DNA of 64,000 nt, from the NCBI GenBank assembly GCA_947683425.1, contig CANTUQ010000058.1:14199501-14263500 (forward strand). The letters are read 5' to 3'. This stretch comes from Excoecaria cochinchinensis. Taxonomy: Eukaryota; Streptophyta; Magnoliopsida; Malpighiales; Euphorbiaceae. The notes beneath the pieces are model-generated. The model worked only from the letters and a program-made list of their open reading frames with translations, was not told the origin of the DNA and did not search any database. This document shows, one piece after another, positions 47,894-60,479 of this stretch. A program made the translations under genes and the position numbers. The first letter of the stretch is position 1, and every line of letters starts with the position of its first letter.

Positions 47894-50800
47894 AGAGGTT
47901 ATGACCCAGGGCACCATCAGAGATATAGGTGAGCCAGAGGAAGTTTACACTGACAAGCTCCTTGCCACCAGGGTAAAGGGGAAGAAAAAAATAGAAGTTG
48001 AAGAATTAGAACTAGAAGCTCCACCAGAAATAATCAAAGAGCCACCCCAAAGTCAAGACAACAGTGACATGTCGGCCACAACCTCTGCATCGGCGGATGA
48101 AGAAAATCATAGCTATTTAGATGTTCTTTTTATTCCAGAACTTTTTAATAATGACAATATGTGTAACTCTGATTTCATTAATGAGATGAATAATTTTGCT
48201 TATTTGTGTGATGTTTCTGATGATTTCATTCCACATGATCATACACATGATGCATTTATTTTTGACATTAATTCAACTAATACAACTCCATTTAATCTCG
48301 AGACTTTGGAAAACCCAAAGCAAATTTTGATTGCGTCTGACATAACTCCTGAAGAGAGATTAAAATTTGAGAGAATCTTAAAAAAATATGAAAAAGTCTT
48401 TGCCTGGACCTATGAAGACATGCCGGGAATTGATAGAAACATCGCTGAGCATGCAATTCCGACTTATCCAGAGTCTAAACCCGTCAAGCAAAAACTCAGA
48501 AGACTTAGACCAGAATGGGTACAGAAGGTGAAAGAGGAAGTGCATAAGCAGATTGAGGTCAAGTTTCTAGTGGAGGTTCAATACCCGACCTGGCTAGCTA
48601 ATGTAGTCCCTGTGGCTAAGAAAGATGGAAGGGTTCGAGTATGCGTGGACTATCGGGATTTGAACAAGGCCTGTCCCAAAGATGATTTCCCTCTGCCTCA
48701 CATTGACGTCTTAATAGATAGTGCTGCTTTTAGCATGATGTACAGTTTTGTGGACGGTTATGCTGGATATAATCAAATCCTCAACAGAATTATAGATCGG
48801 ATTAAAACGGCTTTTATCACCTAATGGGGTACATTTGCTTATCGCGTTATGCCTTTTGGACTAAAAAATGCTGGTGCAACTTATCAAAGGATGGCTACTA
48901 AGATTCTTGATGACTTGATTCACAAGGAAGTGGAGGTGTATGTCGATGATATGATTATCAAGTCAGCAACCAGGGAGGGTCACTTCGAGGCTTTAGAAAA
49001 GTTCTTTCAATGGATTGATAAATATAATATATTCCTCAATCCCAAAAAGTGCATCTTTGGAGTTACCTCGGGTAAGCTGTTAGGCCATGTAGTAAGTCAA
49101 AGGAGAATCGAAGTAGATCCTGATAAGATCAGAGCAATTAGAGAGATGCCAGTGATAAGGAAAGAGAAGGAAGTTAGAAGTTTCTTGGGAAAACTTCAGT
49201 ATATCAGTCGATTTATTGCCAAGCTAGCTTCAATATGCGAGCCCATCTTCAAGCTCCTTAGGAAGAATCAGCCGGTGGTGTGGAATAGCGATTGTCAATT
49301 GGCTTTCGATGCTATTAAGGATTATCTTCAGAATCCACCAGTTTTAAGACCACCATGTCGTGCTAAGCCACTAATCCTGTACCTGGCAATAGAAGACAGT
49401 TCAGTGGGTGCCATGATGGCCCAGGAGGATGAATTTGGGGTGGAGTTCGCTGTTTATTACCTTAGCAAGAAATTCCTGCCGTACGAAGCCAAATACGTTG
49501 AAGTAGAGAAGATTTGCTTAGCAGTAATTTGGGCCTCGAAAAAATTGAGACACTATTTCCACTCATTCAGGGTTCAGGCAGTTGCTAAACAGAACCCTTT
49601 GAGATATCTTCAGCAAGCACCTGCTCTGCTTGGAAAGATGGGTAGGTGGTTGATACTGCTCCAAGAATTTGATGTAGAATACATCACTAGGAAAACCATA
49701 AAAGGGAGAGCTATAGCTGAGTTCCTAGCCAATCACCCTATTGAAGGAGAACAGGTCGAGTACAACTTCCCAGATGAAGATGTCATGGCCATTACAGTTC
49801 AGGGATGGCAGATGTATTTTGACGGAGTTGTTAATAGCAAGGGAGTAGGTGTAGGGATCATTCTGATAACTTCGGATGGTGAAAAGTTACCACTGGCTAA
49901 GAAGTTGAGATATAAGGCCACTAACAATGAGTCTGAGTATGAAGCGTGTGTCTTCGGATTAGAGGCTCTTCTGGCCTTGAGGGAAAAATCCGTGAAAGTC
50001 TTTGGAGATTCATCTTTGGTGATCCACCAGATTCAAGGGGAGTGGTCTATTAAAGAAGAAAGATTGGTACCATATGTGAGGCACCTTCATATGTTAAGCG
50101 ACCAGTTTGAAGCTTGTACTTTTCATTTTGTCCCTAGGGAGGAGAATCAGTTAGCTGATGCACTTGCAACCCTAGTGTCCATGTGGGATAATCCGGATGG
50201 AGTGGTCATAAAGCCAGTGTTGATTTCGAGTTCATAGAAGCCATGCTTTGAGTATGAACAGGTGATGGATGTCGAAGCTACTGATGGAAAACCTTGGTAT
50301 TATGACATTCAGAATTACCTGAAAAGGTCAATGTTCCCAGAGGAAGCTTCCGAAAAGGATCGAAGAATGATCAGAAAGTTGTCCAACCAGTTCCTCAGTG
50401 TGGATGGTGTACTTTACAAGAGACAGGCAGACGGCATTCAGTTGAGATGCATAGCAGAGAAAGAAGCTAAGAAGGTTATGGAGAAAGTCCACGCTGGTAT
50501 TTGTGGAACTCACATGAATGGTTTATTCTTAGCGAAGAAAATCATGCGCCAATGGTTCTATTGGATCACTATGGACGCAGATTGCTCAAAGTTTGTAAAA
50601 CGATGTCAGCTATGTCAACAATACGCAGACTCGAGACATATGACAGTGTCAGAATTACATAACTTATCTTCACCATGGCCATTTGCAACCTGGGGAATTG
50701 ATATTATAGGGGAGATACGCCCTACCGCCTCTAATGGGCACAAGTTCATTATAGTCGCCATTGATTACTTTACCAAATGGGTTGAGGCAGAATCTTTTAA

Positions 50801-51539
50801 GAAAGTTGATGCCAGGGACATGGCAAAGTTCATTGAACGGAATTTGATATGCAGATATGGTCTCCCATATCATATTGTGTCTGACAACGAGGTACAGTTC
50901 TTGTCTAAAACTAAACGGGTACTGAAGAAGTATGGGATACAGCACCATAAGTCTTCCCCTTACCGACCTCAAGCCAATGGAGAAGTTGAAGCCGCTAACA
51001 AAAATGTCAAGAAAATTTTGGCTAAGATGGTACAGAATTACAAAGACTGGGCAGAAAAGTTACCTTTTGCACTATGGGGTTACAGAACTACCATCAGAAC
51101 ATCGACGAGCGCAACACCATTTTCTTTAGTGTATGGATCAGAGGCGGTTCTACCAGTTGAAGTTGAGCTCAGATCCTTGAGAGTGGTTATGGAAGCTGAA
51201 ATTCCAGAAACACAATGGTCCCAGCAGAGATTACTACAGTTGAACTTGCTGGATGAGAGTAGGTTGTGAGCTTACTATCACAACCAAGTTTACCAAAAGA
51301 GGTTAGCCCGATCATTTGGAAAAAAGGTTAGAAAGCATCCATTGAAAGAAGGAGATTTGGTTTTCAAACAGATGAGACCAGGAGTACCAGACATTCGGGG
51401 AAAGTTTAGGCCAACGTGGGAAGGTCCATTTATGTTAAAGAAGCTATTATCAAAAGGGGCGGCGATTTTAACACACATCGATGGGAACGAGTTCAAGGAG
51501 CCGATCAACGTTGACAGATTAAAAAGGTTTCATGGCTAA

Positions 51540-52783
51540 GACTAAAATCAAAAGAAGAGAATAATTGCCCTGCAGGTCGAAAATCGAAAAAAGGCGGCCT
51601 TACTAAAATTAGGCGTCCTGTCAGGGTGAAAACCGAAAAAAGGCACTCTGGACAAAAATTAAGGGCTAAGAGAAAATATTCAATCATAAAATCTGAGAGT
51701 GCTGATTGATAACAGGAGTTTGACGCTTGCAAAATCCATCCTAAGATTAAGTGCAGTTTTGTGTTTTTAAATTTTTTGTCAATAAATGATCATATGTGTT
51801 GAAATCATATAGAAATGTTCATAAATTTGCAATAGAAGATTCAGTTTGCACTTTTCATGATTGTCTAGTTCTTTTACAAAAAGTGAGAAATAAATTGTCA
51901 TTATATACAATTTATTTTCAACTGCATTTATTCAGCTAGACCTTTAAGCCAGCTGATCTTGTTGTTAGCAGTAGGGCTAGTCACCCATTTCTTATATTCT
52001 GACGAGCTGGTAAAATCAAAATCTTCAAAGGCAATTTCGCCTAAAGTCCACAGTAGCCAGTAATGTACGCCGAAGTTAGGAGCCTACCATGGGAACCCAG
52101 AGACAGTTTTAAAATGGTATAACGCCCTCCAAACAGATGAACGCCCTATGAAGTCCACATAAGGGGATAAATCCTGGGGGTCCTATACTAGGTCACGTGG
52201 TCAAAACATTGCCAAGGGCTCATAAAGCTAATGTCTCCATCTACCCATGTGGCTATCCATATAAAACCTTCATGGAGAGAGTCGTATTAATATGTCTTCT
52301 GTAAAAAAAATTAAAAAAAAAAATAAATGCCGTTAGAGATGAAAACCATAATTGGCTCTCTAAGCAAAAGTTAGGCAAAAGGATAGGGTGAAAACCTGAA
52401 AACAGGCAGTCTGTCCTAAAAAAAAAATGCCGTTAGAAATGAAAACCATAATTGGCTCTCTAAGAAAAAGTTAGGCAAAAGGATAGGGTGAAAACCTGAA
52501 AACAGGCAGTCTGTCCTAAAAAAAAAAAAAAAAAAAAAAAAGGCCGCTGGTTTGGGTTGGGTCCATTCCAGGCAAAAATTAGGCACAGGGTTATGTGAAA
52601 ATCAGCAAATGACGCATTTCCCGCTAAAAAAAGCTAGTGTGAAAATTTACGAGGGACGCACTACCTTTATTAAATGACCAGCAGTATATGGAGGGATAAG
52701 GCAGCCTGCATAATTCCCGTTTGAGCATATGAAGCACAGTTCAGGGCGAGAGTCAAGGCCTTGGGAGCAAAATACTCTTTGAA

Positions 52784-52820
<37 letters not shown>

Positions 52821-53268
52821 AAGATGTGCATGGATCATTTTTCTTTGGGAAGAGAAAATTATGGATTAGAATCACTCCTCTAAATCTCAAGAAGGCATCA
52901 AGCAATGCGATTAGCCAAGTCATGCCCTCAAGGGACCCCTGACCACTCAAGACTCGGTCTATTTATGCACACATTGCATGTCACGTAGTTCATCTGCAAA
53001 CATTCGCATATAACTTTTCACATGCACACACGTATTCTGGTGCACATGGCTTTGCAGGAAAAGAATACATGCACAAAGGCAAGCCAATAACAACTTCAGC
53101 ACAATATAGGAATTCCCCTATACTTAGCAGTCAGTCCAAGACAAAGGTTACTCGCCTTCATATCTAGCCCTCTCAAAAAGCAAATCTCCAAGTCCCCTTA
53201 AGGGATGGTGCCAATCAACCAAAGACCTCTCAGGGGGCAATCAATCTCCGAATCCTCCTAAAAGACAA
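51540..53268 (+). other. E3 non-coding 3' region
   Basis: No gene. It holds a tandem duplication of about 105 bp (about 52328-52432 and 52433-52540), a 34-base G run (52785-52818), and one single copy of the E4 array-B unit (AGACCTCTCAGGGGGCA, about 53223-53240). Confidence 0.65.
52785..52818 (+). repeat. Poly(G) tract, 34 bases
   Basis: Uninterrupted G run in the E3 3' region, able in principle to form a G-quadruplex; exact length may be affected by sequencing. Confidence 0.85.
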
Positions 53269-53780
53269 CCCTTAAGGCTAGACACCGCACATGTTAGATG
53301 CCGAAACGAATATAAGGCTAGACACCGCACAGGTTAGATGCCGAAACGGTTGGAGTTAAACACCGCTCAGGTTATATGCTTCAACGAACACAAGGCTAGA
53401 CACAGTACAGGTTAGATGCCGAAACGGCTGGAGCTAAACACCGCATAGGTTAGATGCTTCACGAATACAAGGTTAGACACCGCATAGGTTAGATGCCGAA
53501 ACGATATAGGTTATATACCAACCCGGCTGTAGCTAGACACCACACAGGGTATATGCTACGACGAGTGAGGTTAGATACCGCAACAACAGGTTAGATACCG
53601 ACCCGGCTAAAGCTAGACACCGCACAGGTTAGATGCCGCAACAAGAAAGGTTAGATACCACATCAATATGTTAGATACCGAATGCTACAACGACAGAAGT
53701 CATACACCGAACAAAAGGCTAGACACCACACAAGTTAGATGCCACAACAACAAGAGTTAACACATCGATAAACAGATGGA
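53269..53780. repeat. E3 minisatellite upstream of the polypurine tract
   Basis: More than ten degenerate copies of a unit of about 38-40 bp built on GGCTAGACACCGCACAGG and TTAGATGCCGAAACG. Copies become shorter and more diverged towards the 3' end. Confidence 0.85.
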
Positions 53781-53898
53781 AACTACCCACAACAGCTCCG
53801 TTCAGACCGAGAAGAAGGCTACCTCAGGTACGTGTCTCTTTCCTTTTCTTCTTTGAGTTTAGGTTTACCTAGACACTAATGTACTAGATTCCCCTGTA

Positions 53899-53909
53899 CT
53901 GGGGGCAAC
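53899..53909 (+). promoter_or_regulatory. E3 polypurine tract
   Basis: CTGGGGGCAAC directly before the 3' LTR; E4 has TTGGGGGCAAC at 45587-45596. Confidence 0.75.
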
Positions 53910-56444
53910 TGTAGACACCGGATCCTGAGTCAGCTTAGATCGAAGTTACCCAATGATGATAACATGCCTTGTTACAGGCAAAAAGGTTAAAAAGTAATGG
54001 TTTTCTTGTAAAAATTGCATCTTTGAGTAAAAAATTGAAAAATAATAAGAAATATTTTAAAAATTAATTTTGAAAAATGGGGGCTTAAAATTATAGTATT
54101 TTTAGTTAATTTAAAATTTTAAAAAAAAAAATCGGATCGCGAGTGTCGGGCTGGACAGCGCGCTGGCGCCCAGCTCTCGGGCCCCAGCGCGCTGCGTGCG
54201 CGAAGGCGACTCGCAGCGTCTCCAATAATGTGCGTCGTTAAAAGGGCCTGATTCATCTCATTTTTCGATTTTTAACAATTTTTTTTCGATTTTTCACCTC
54301 TTTTCCGGGTTTTTTCACCCAAAATCGAGGTTTTTGAGTCCAAATTAAGTTCCAAAATATTTTTTTAGATAATTAATCAATAAAACTTGGTTTTATCCCT
54401 AAAAGTAAAGGAAATCCAATTAAAATAAAATTCCTTTCCCTAATTGAATTAGGGCAACTCTTTTTCCATTCTATAAATACTTAATGATGAAAACCTAAAA
54501 GGGGAGCCTCCATTATTTTGCTACACACCTGAATTTTCAGCATTCTTTTCCTTTTTATTTTCTATTCAAAAAATTTCAGATTTCTTGTTTGAATTAATAA
54601 GGTTTAATGGAGATTGAAAATCAATTTTCAATTCTTAATTATTCCAATTAATTTCTTTGTGTGGCTCCAAAAATTAATCATCACTTTAAAATTATTTCTT
54701 CTAAGCATACAAATTAATTGCTTTGTTTCCTCCATAAACAAAGGTAATTAATTTTATTGCTACATCATTATTCTTCAAGCAACTTTCCAAGAAAATTATC
54801 ACTTTTCCTTCATCGAATCTGAAATTCTGAGAATAAATATTCTGAGCTTGATTTTTTTATTTTCTTTTATTTTGTTTATATTTAATTTATACATGTAAAT
54901 TCTATTGTTTTCATTTATTTACTTGTTTTATTTATTGTTATATTATTTTATTTTATTTAATTTGTTTATATATGATTTTATTTCTATTCATGTGAATATT
55001 GATTTTTTTTAATTCTTAAAATGTAAATAATTTATTTCACTTTGATCACTCATTATTTTTAACATTTAATTAATTAATTTATTTTTATTAATGTTTTTGC
55101 CATATAAATAGTTTATGTTAATCATGAACACATTAATTAATCATGTCATATATCATTATTGTTTTCTTCATTCTTTATCATTGTTTTTTATCATTGTCAC
55201 ATGTTATATATTTTTTTTTGTTTATTCAATTGTTTGTTTATCTTCATTATTTTCATTGTGCACATTTTCATGTATTATTTAATTAACATGTTTTATTTTA
55301 TTTTCATCACATTGTTTAAGTCATTTCTCATTTATAATGCATTTTTTCTCATTTATTTTGGTTTGTTAACATTTTAGTTCAATTATCATTCTTTTCATGT
55401 CATCTTATTTTATTTTAATTTGTCATTCATTATTTTGCATATTTAATTGATTTAGTTGTCTTAATTACTAACACTATTTTGTTTATATTTTATTTTTATG
55501 TCAAAACTCATTTTTTGCTTGGGCATTTTTGCGAGTACACGGGGAGATCCAGAAGGCTCGTTCGGATTACATATTTATTTTATTTGTTTGTAGTATTTTG
55601 TTTTTGGCTTTTTCATTTATTTTTGCTATATAATTTTTGTATAAAATTGTTTATTTAGGGCCGCTAGAAAGAAAATCATAAAGCATTTTTATTAATTAAT
55701 TTGGTATTTTTCCTAATAAAATGGGACCAATGTCTCAATTTTCTCCCTCCAAAATAAAATTGTCACATCAAAATTGTTTTATAATAAATATGCATGCGAG
55801 GACCAATGTCCTCATCATTAATGAATATCCCGATTTATGCATGGTTTGTATATTATTTACAATGTAGGTTGTATTCCGCCCCTAGTTTTATTGTAATTTA
55901 TTTTCATATGTTTTATTTTACTTATGCTTTTACCGCCTTTCTTGAATAGATGTTGTGCGCTTTAATTAATTGTATTGTACGAGAAATGGGATGAAATAAT
56001 AAATTCAAAACTTAATTGTAAAATTAACCAAGGTATAAATAAATGAGAAGTCCCAAACCATCTCTGATTTTTGGGCTCAACGAGGCGAGAGGACCATTCC
56101 GGTGTTTCATTGGAATGGGATCTCCAAGACACCTCTTGTGTCCCACCAAAAGACTCAATTTACAATCCTAGGCTCCATAGGATTAGAGGGTTATTCCAAT
56201 ATTTTATTGGGGTGAATGCCTCCAAGACCCCTTTGATTTGCCCAAAATGGATATTATGCGCCGTTTTAGGCTCACTGAGGCGAGACGAACTTTCCCAATA
56301 TTTTATTGGGTGACGACTTCAAGAAACCTTCTTGTTGCCCAAAATAGACGCACTTGTAAATAACTTACAAGTTTTCATGAACCTCTCTCGAAAGCCCTAG
56401 GAGCGGGCCTTCGGGGCATCCTACGGGGTTCGGCGTGCGTCACA
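53910..56444 (+). repeat. E3 3' LTR
   Basis: 2535 bp from TGTAGACACC to GTGCGTCACA. Similar to the 5' LTR except for a shorter GC-rich block (about 54130-54245) and scattered changes. Confidence 0.9.
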
Positions 56445-56799
56445 CTCGTCCCTAAGGAGACAGGCGTGCCTGGCATGACGAACGCCCGTCCCTCAAGCGA
56501 GGGATGAGCATTCATCACCGAAAGGGACCAAACGTCCCTCAAGGCCCATCCCAGCTGGGGACGAGCATGCCTGGGGATCGACGGACGAGCGTTCCTCTTT
56601 AGAGAAGGGAGTCCGTCACCCAAAAAGAGTTTTTAAGCGATTTTGACAAACACAAAAGATTTTAGGACATAGAAAGACCTTAAAACTTATGAAATTTAAA
56701 GGCAGAATCTAGTATTTCGGCCCTCCACTTGTAGGATAGGCATCAGCATCTTTATCGGGTAATATTTAATCTGAGCTGTCTTGGAACCCGATGTCTACA
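56445..56799 (-). repeat. E5 LTR, proximal piece
   Basis: The minus strand starts TGTAGACATCGGGTTCC at 56799, like the LTR starts of E3 and E4 (TGTAGACACCGG). It runs to the E3 boundary at 56444. Contains repeated GTCCCTC/GAGGGAC words. Confidence 0.7.
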
Positions 56800-56894
56800 A
56801 TTGCCCTTAATTTTGGGGAGACTAGTACACTAGTGCTTAGGTGAGCCAAAATTCAGAGAGAAGGAAAGAGACGAGTACCTCAGGCAGCTCTTAC
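56800..56894 (-). promoter_or_regulatory. E5 polypurine tract and 3' end of internal region
   Basis: The minus strand reads CCCCAAAATTAAGGGCAA before the LTR. The preceding stretch (AATTTTGGCTCACCTAAGC) matches the same place in E4 and, more loosely, E3, identifying E5 as a relative. Cut at 56894 by the solo LTR. Confidence 0.7.
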
Positions 56895-57599
56895 TGTAAC
56901 ACCCTAAAATAACTTTTCTAATGTACGTTAGCGGTTATGTCAGTTTCTAATAAGGTTACTTGTACTTATATGTGGGTAAATTTGTTTTGAATAAAATTAT
57001 ACTTAAACTATTTAGTTGTGACTTGCTATACTTAATCGATGACCTATAACTGTCCAATTTTATTAATTAAATTCATGAAAATTTCGGCAGCATAACTACC
57101 ATAATTTTAAATTACCCAAACTTTCAAATCAACAAACCGCAGCCCACACGGGCACAACAACCACCTATAATGTTTTCTTTATCATCCAAACACCATAAAC
57201 AGTATTATAATATCCACTACGTAATAATGTCCATTACACACCATAAATTACAAAATCCAAAATTTTCATCATCATAGAAGTATATACATGCCATACTTTA
57301 AAAACTATAGTGAAAATCTTGTGCTTGCTTGGATCCAAAAGCTTCCAAAAAGTCGTATGCTTGCTCCATGCCTAGCCTGTACCTACACGCAGTCAACAGA
57401 AACTACGAGCTGAGCATTAAGTATGCTCAGTGGTGGTTACAATTCTAAGAATTTCCATCTAACTATTTATTGTATATTTTCGTTACAATATTTGATGTAT
57501 CTATCCTAATTTATGTAAATCTTACTAATGCATTTACTTATTTCTATTATTCAATTTACTTTTTAAACTCATCGATTAACTTATTCTCCATGCAATTTC

Positions 57600-57630
<31 letters not shown>

Positions 57631-59008
57631 TAATTAATAATTATTCTTAACACCATTGTTATTATCATCTACTTCCATTATTCCCATTTAACTATTTAAA
57701 TAATCTATTTACTTTACTAACTATAATTTCTTTACATTAGTTTGATATCTTAACATATATTCAAAAATTGTCCTTTATATAATAGTTTACTCAATTATTT
57801 ATTTAATTTCACTCTCTTCCTTTAATACTAATCTATTGCATTATATTATATTTTATTTCTAATTTAATTATTTTAATATAAATTTCCAATTTAGTCTTTA
57901 ATTTTTGCCTTTAATTATGATTTTGTCATTCTATGTCATATATTTACCAAATTGCCATTAACTATCTTAAGTTCTTGATTTAATTTATTATTTAACCTAC
58001 TAATTTATTATTTATTTCTCACTTTATTATTTTTATGGCTAATTTCATTTTAGTCCTAATTTAACTACTTAAAATTAGTATTTATACCCAAAAACCTTCA
58101 TTTTCTTTAATTTACCTTCATTTACTATATAAATATTACCTTGGCTAATCAGTCCCTAATCTTTACAATTTTTATTTCATTTTAGTCCTTTTTTCCTTCT
58201 TTTCATGCATTTGTTCAAGTTTAATCAATTTTACTTATTTTTACTAATTTGCCCCTGGTATCGGTCCAGTAGAAATCTCCGAACCGGATATGTGGGACGT
58301 GGACCCCATAGATCCACATCATTCGCAGAGTGACCCCATAGGATCACTAATACATTTACATTTCATTTCATTTGACATTTTGAACATTCATTCATTTGTA
58401 GACCGCCATTGGCCTACTTGTAGTGAGTCGCCATGACTCACACCGCGATTTTACTGTCCCTATGGCTAGCCAATTATATCCTGAATTAAATTTAACTACT
58501 AGACTATTACTAAGGGCAAGATAAACAAATATTCACTTTATTTTAATATGATATACCATTATACCCACATGATCAAACTTTATAATATTCATTATTTTCT
58601 TACTAAATTATATTGACGTCATTACTTATTTAATAACAAAAGCATTTAAAACATCAATTCATTTAAAACTATACATTTAACTTCATTTCTTTTAAATTAT
58701 TATAGACTAATTCATTCTTAAATTATTCATTTGTCCTCAACAAATTATAAGTAAATTACTATCAATTCTTAATCTATAATCAGATTACATTATACTTTCC
58801 ACTAAATTTCACATTTAATTTAATTTTCATCATAAATATAATATTATGATTTATTCCAAATTATTCATTTTTTCATATCAAACTCCAAATAAATTACCAT
58901 ATGTTCAATTTTTGGCCTACTTCCATTTTATAGTAGTATTTTTAGCAAATATTCAGGTTATGCATCGAAATGGCCACCTTGACCATTCGGCCAATACCAA
59001 TTATTCAA

Positions 59009-59064
<56 letters not shown>

Positions 59065-60421
59065 TGTTTATTATTATTAGTTAAGTTACTTTATATTCTA
59101 ATTTACATGTGTACATTTCTAACTCAATAATATATTTAAATTATACCTTAATACCTATTAGTATACCATTCGGCCACCCTAGTCTCACTATCCCTCAATT
59201 TAATTCTTTTTCATTTAGTCCCTTAAATTATCATTTCTAACACCCCAAGCCACAATTATAATATTTATTTCAATTTAACATTCATAACTCACCTAAATAC
59301 CATTTAAGCATAACCTAAATATATCCTAAATTAATGAAAATAATTAGAATTTGTAACTACTCACCTTAAAAGTTTGTTCTTCACCTCCTAAGCTTCTTTT
59401 TCTTTACCCTTAGATTTTGTGGCAATTTCTACTTCTTTATTTCCTACATAGACCAATCACCACAAGATAAAAATATTTCATTTTCCCTCCTCTTTTATGA
59501 AGTAAAATCACATAATCATGCTCTCCCAACTCAAAACTACCCAAATGAATCATTAAATTAAATTGTAGAACTTGATTTTTCTTACCTCAATTTGGAACCC
59601 TAACTTTAAATCTTTAGTTTATCTTTCTTCTAACCCTTCAACTGAAAATTGAAGACCTCAATTAGCTAGAAAAGGGGCTGAAATAATATTAGGGGGCTTG
59701 ATCATGGGATGAGAATTGAGGAGATTGAAAGAAAAATTCATAGAAAATGAAAGAGGGACAATCTCGGTGAGAAGAGAGCTGGAGTCTTCAGGATTTCCCT
59801 AGAAAATTCTGCTCTTGGGTTTATGTATATTGACTCACGTGAGATGGGCTTGGTCCAACAAAGTGTCCTACTTAATTTAGCCCATTTAAACACATTATAG
59901 TTCATAAAAGAATTTTAATTTAAATCTTTCATTTATCAAGCTTCATTTTTCTCAAAATAAATTTTATAATTCTTAAAATATATAATTAAGACCCCATAAA
60001 AATTTTCAGCTAAATTGGAAACCGTTTTTGGGACCGGTTCACTCTAACCGGTCCGACTCGGCAATTTTCAGTGTTACCGTAACAATAATTTTTCTTTACC
60101 AAAAATTTATATGTATTATTCTAAACTTATCCGTATTCTCAAAATAATTTTTGGAGGTCATTTACTATTTTTAGAAGTCCAGTCAAATTTAAGTCAAATC
60201 GGAATCCTTAAACACAGTCCAGAATTTTTCTTATTTTTAACTTTTGGAAGTCTATTTAAACTCATTTTCACTCCACATTTTACCACTGAGCTCACCATGA
60301 CTAATATTTTTCGACGGTCACATAAAATATTTTTCACCTCCGGATGAAATTTCTGTCCCGCGTGCACCATTCGCTATCGGAAAATACTATTCATGGCTAA
60401 CTCAGTATTGTGGCCATTACA
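56895..60421 (+). mobile_element. Solo LTR, 3.5 kb
   Basis: Begins TGTAACACCC and ends GCCATTACA, with a perfect 5-bp duplication CTTAC at 56890-56894 and 60422-60426. No gag, pol, primer site or second LTR is found inside, so it reads as a solo LTR left by recombination between two LTRs. The strand cannot be fixed from the ends alone. It contains (ATT)n (57598-57630), a (TA)n run (59010-59061) and a GC-richer block near 58250-58450. An alternative is a short element without LTRs of its own. Confidence 0.7.
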
Positions 60422-60479
60422 CTTACCGCCATTGACATAGGTGTAGTTTTATGCCCGTTTGTTGGCAAAGATTGATGGA

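Larger units (their letters stand above)
35911..51539 (+). pseudogene. E3 gag-pol polyprotein, split by E4, nine nonsense codons
   Basis: One frame from ATG 35911 to the E4 insertion at 38641, resuming after the duplicate AGAGG at 47899 and ending at 51539; together 2124 codons, no frameshift. In order: gag (about 36390-36880), CX2HX4HX4C motif (CAYHQHTGHLTDFC, about 37153-37194), protease with DDGSS (about 37888), a G-patch (about 38317-38430), RT (about 48550-49130, YVDD at 48939-48950), RNase H, a second archaeal-like RNase H (about 49800-50170) and integrase (HHCC near 50490-50620; last acids at 50883 and 50988). In-frame stops: 36085, 37042, 37465, 37483, 37654, 37669, 48822, 50235, 51267. 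The second Asp to Glu spacing is one residue shorter than the usual D,35,E, and the usual DNG is DNE. Confidence 0.9.
32101..56444 (+). mobile_element. E3: large Tat-lineage Ty3/gypsy element, interrupted by E4
   Basis: 24.3 kb including E4 (about 15 kb without it). LTRs are at 32101-34699 and 53910-56444; the 5-bp duplication CTCGT flanks it. It has a 1.2-kb leader, one long gag-pol frame, a 2.4-kb non-coding 3' region with minisatellite, and a polypurine tract. Gag-protease-RT-RNase H-second RNase H-integrase order, a G-patch and 2.6-kb LTRs fit large Tat/Ogre-like elements. No antisense gene is seen. Nine nonsense codons plus the E4 insertion make it defective. Confidence 0.92.
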
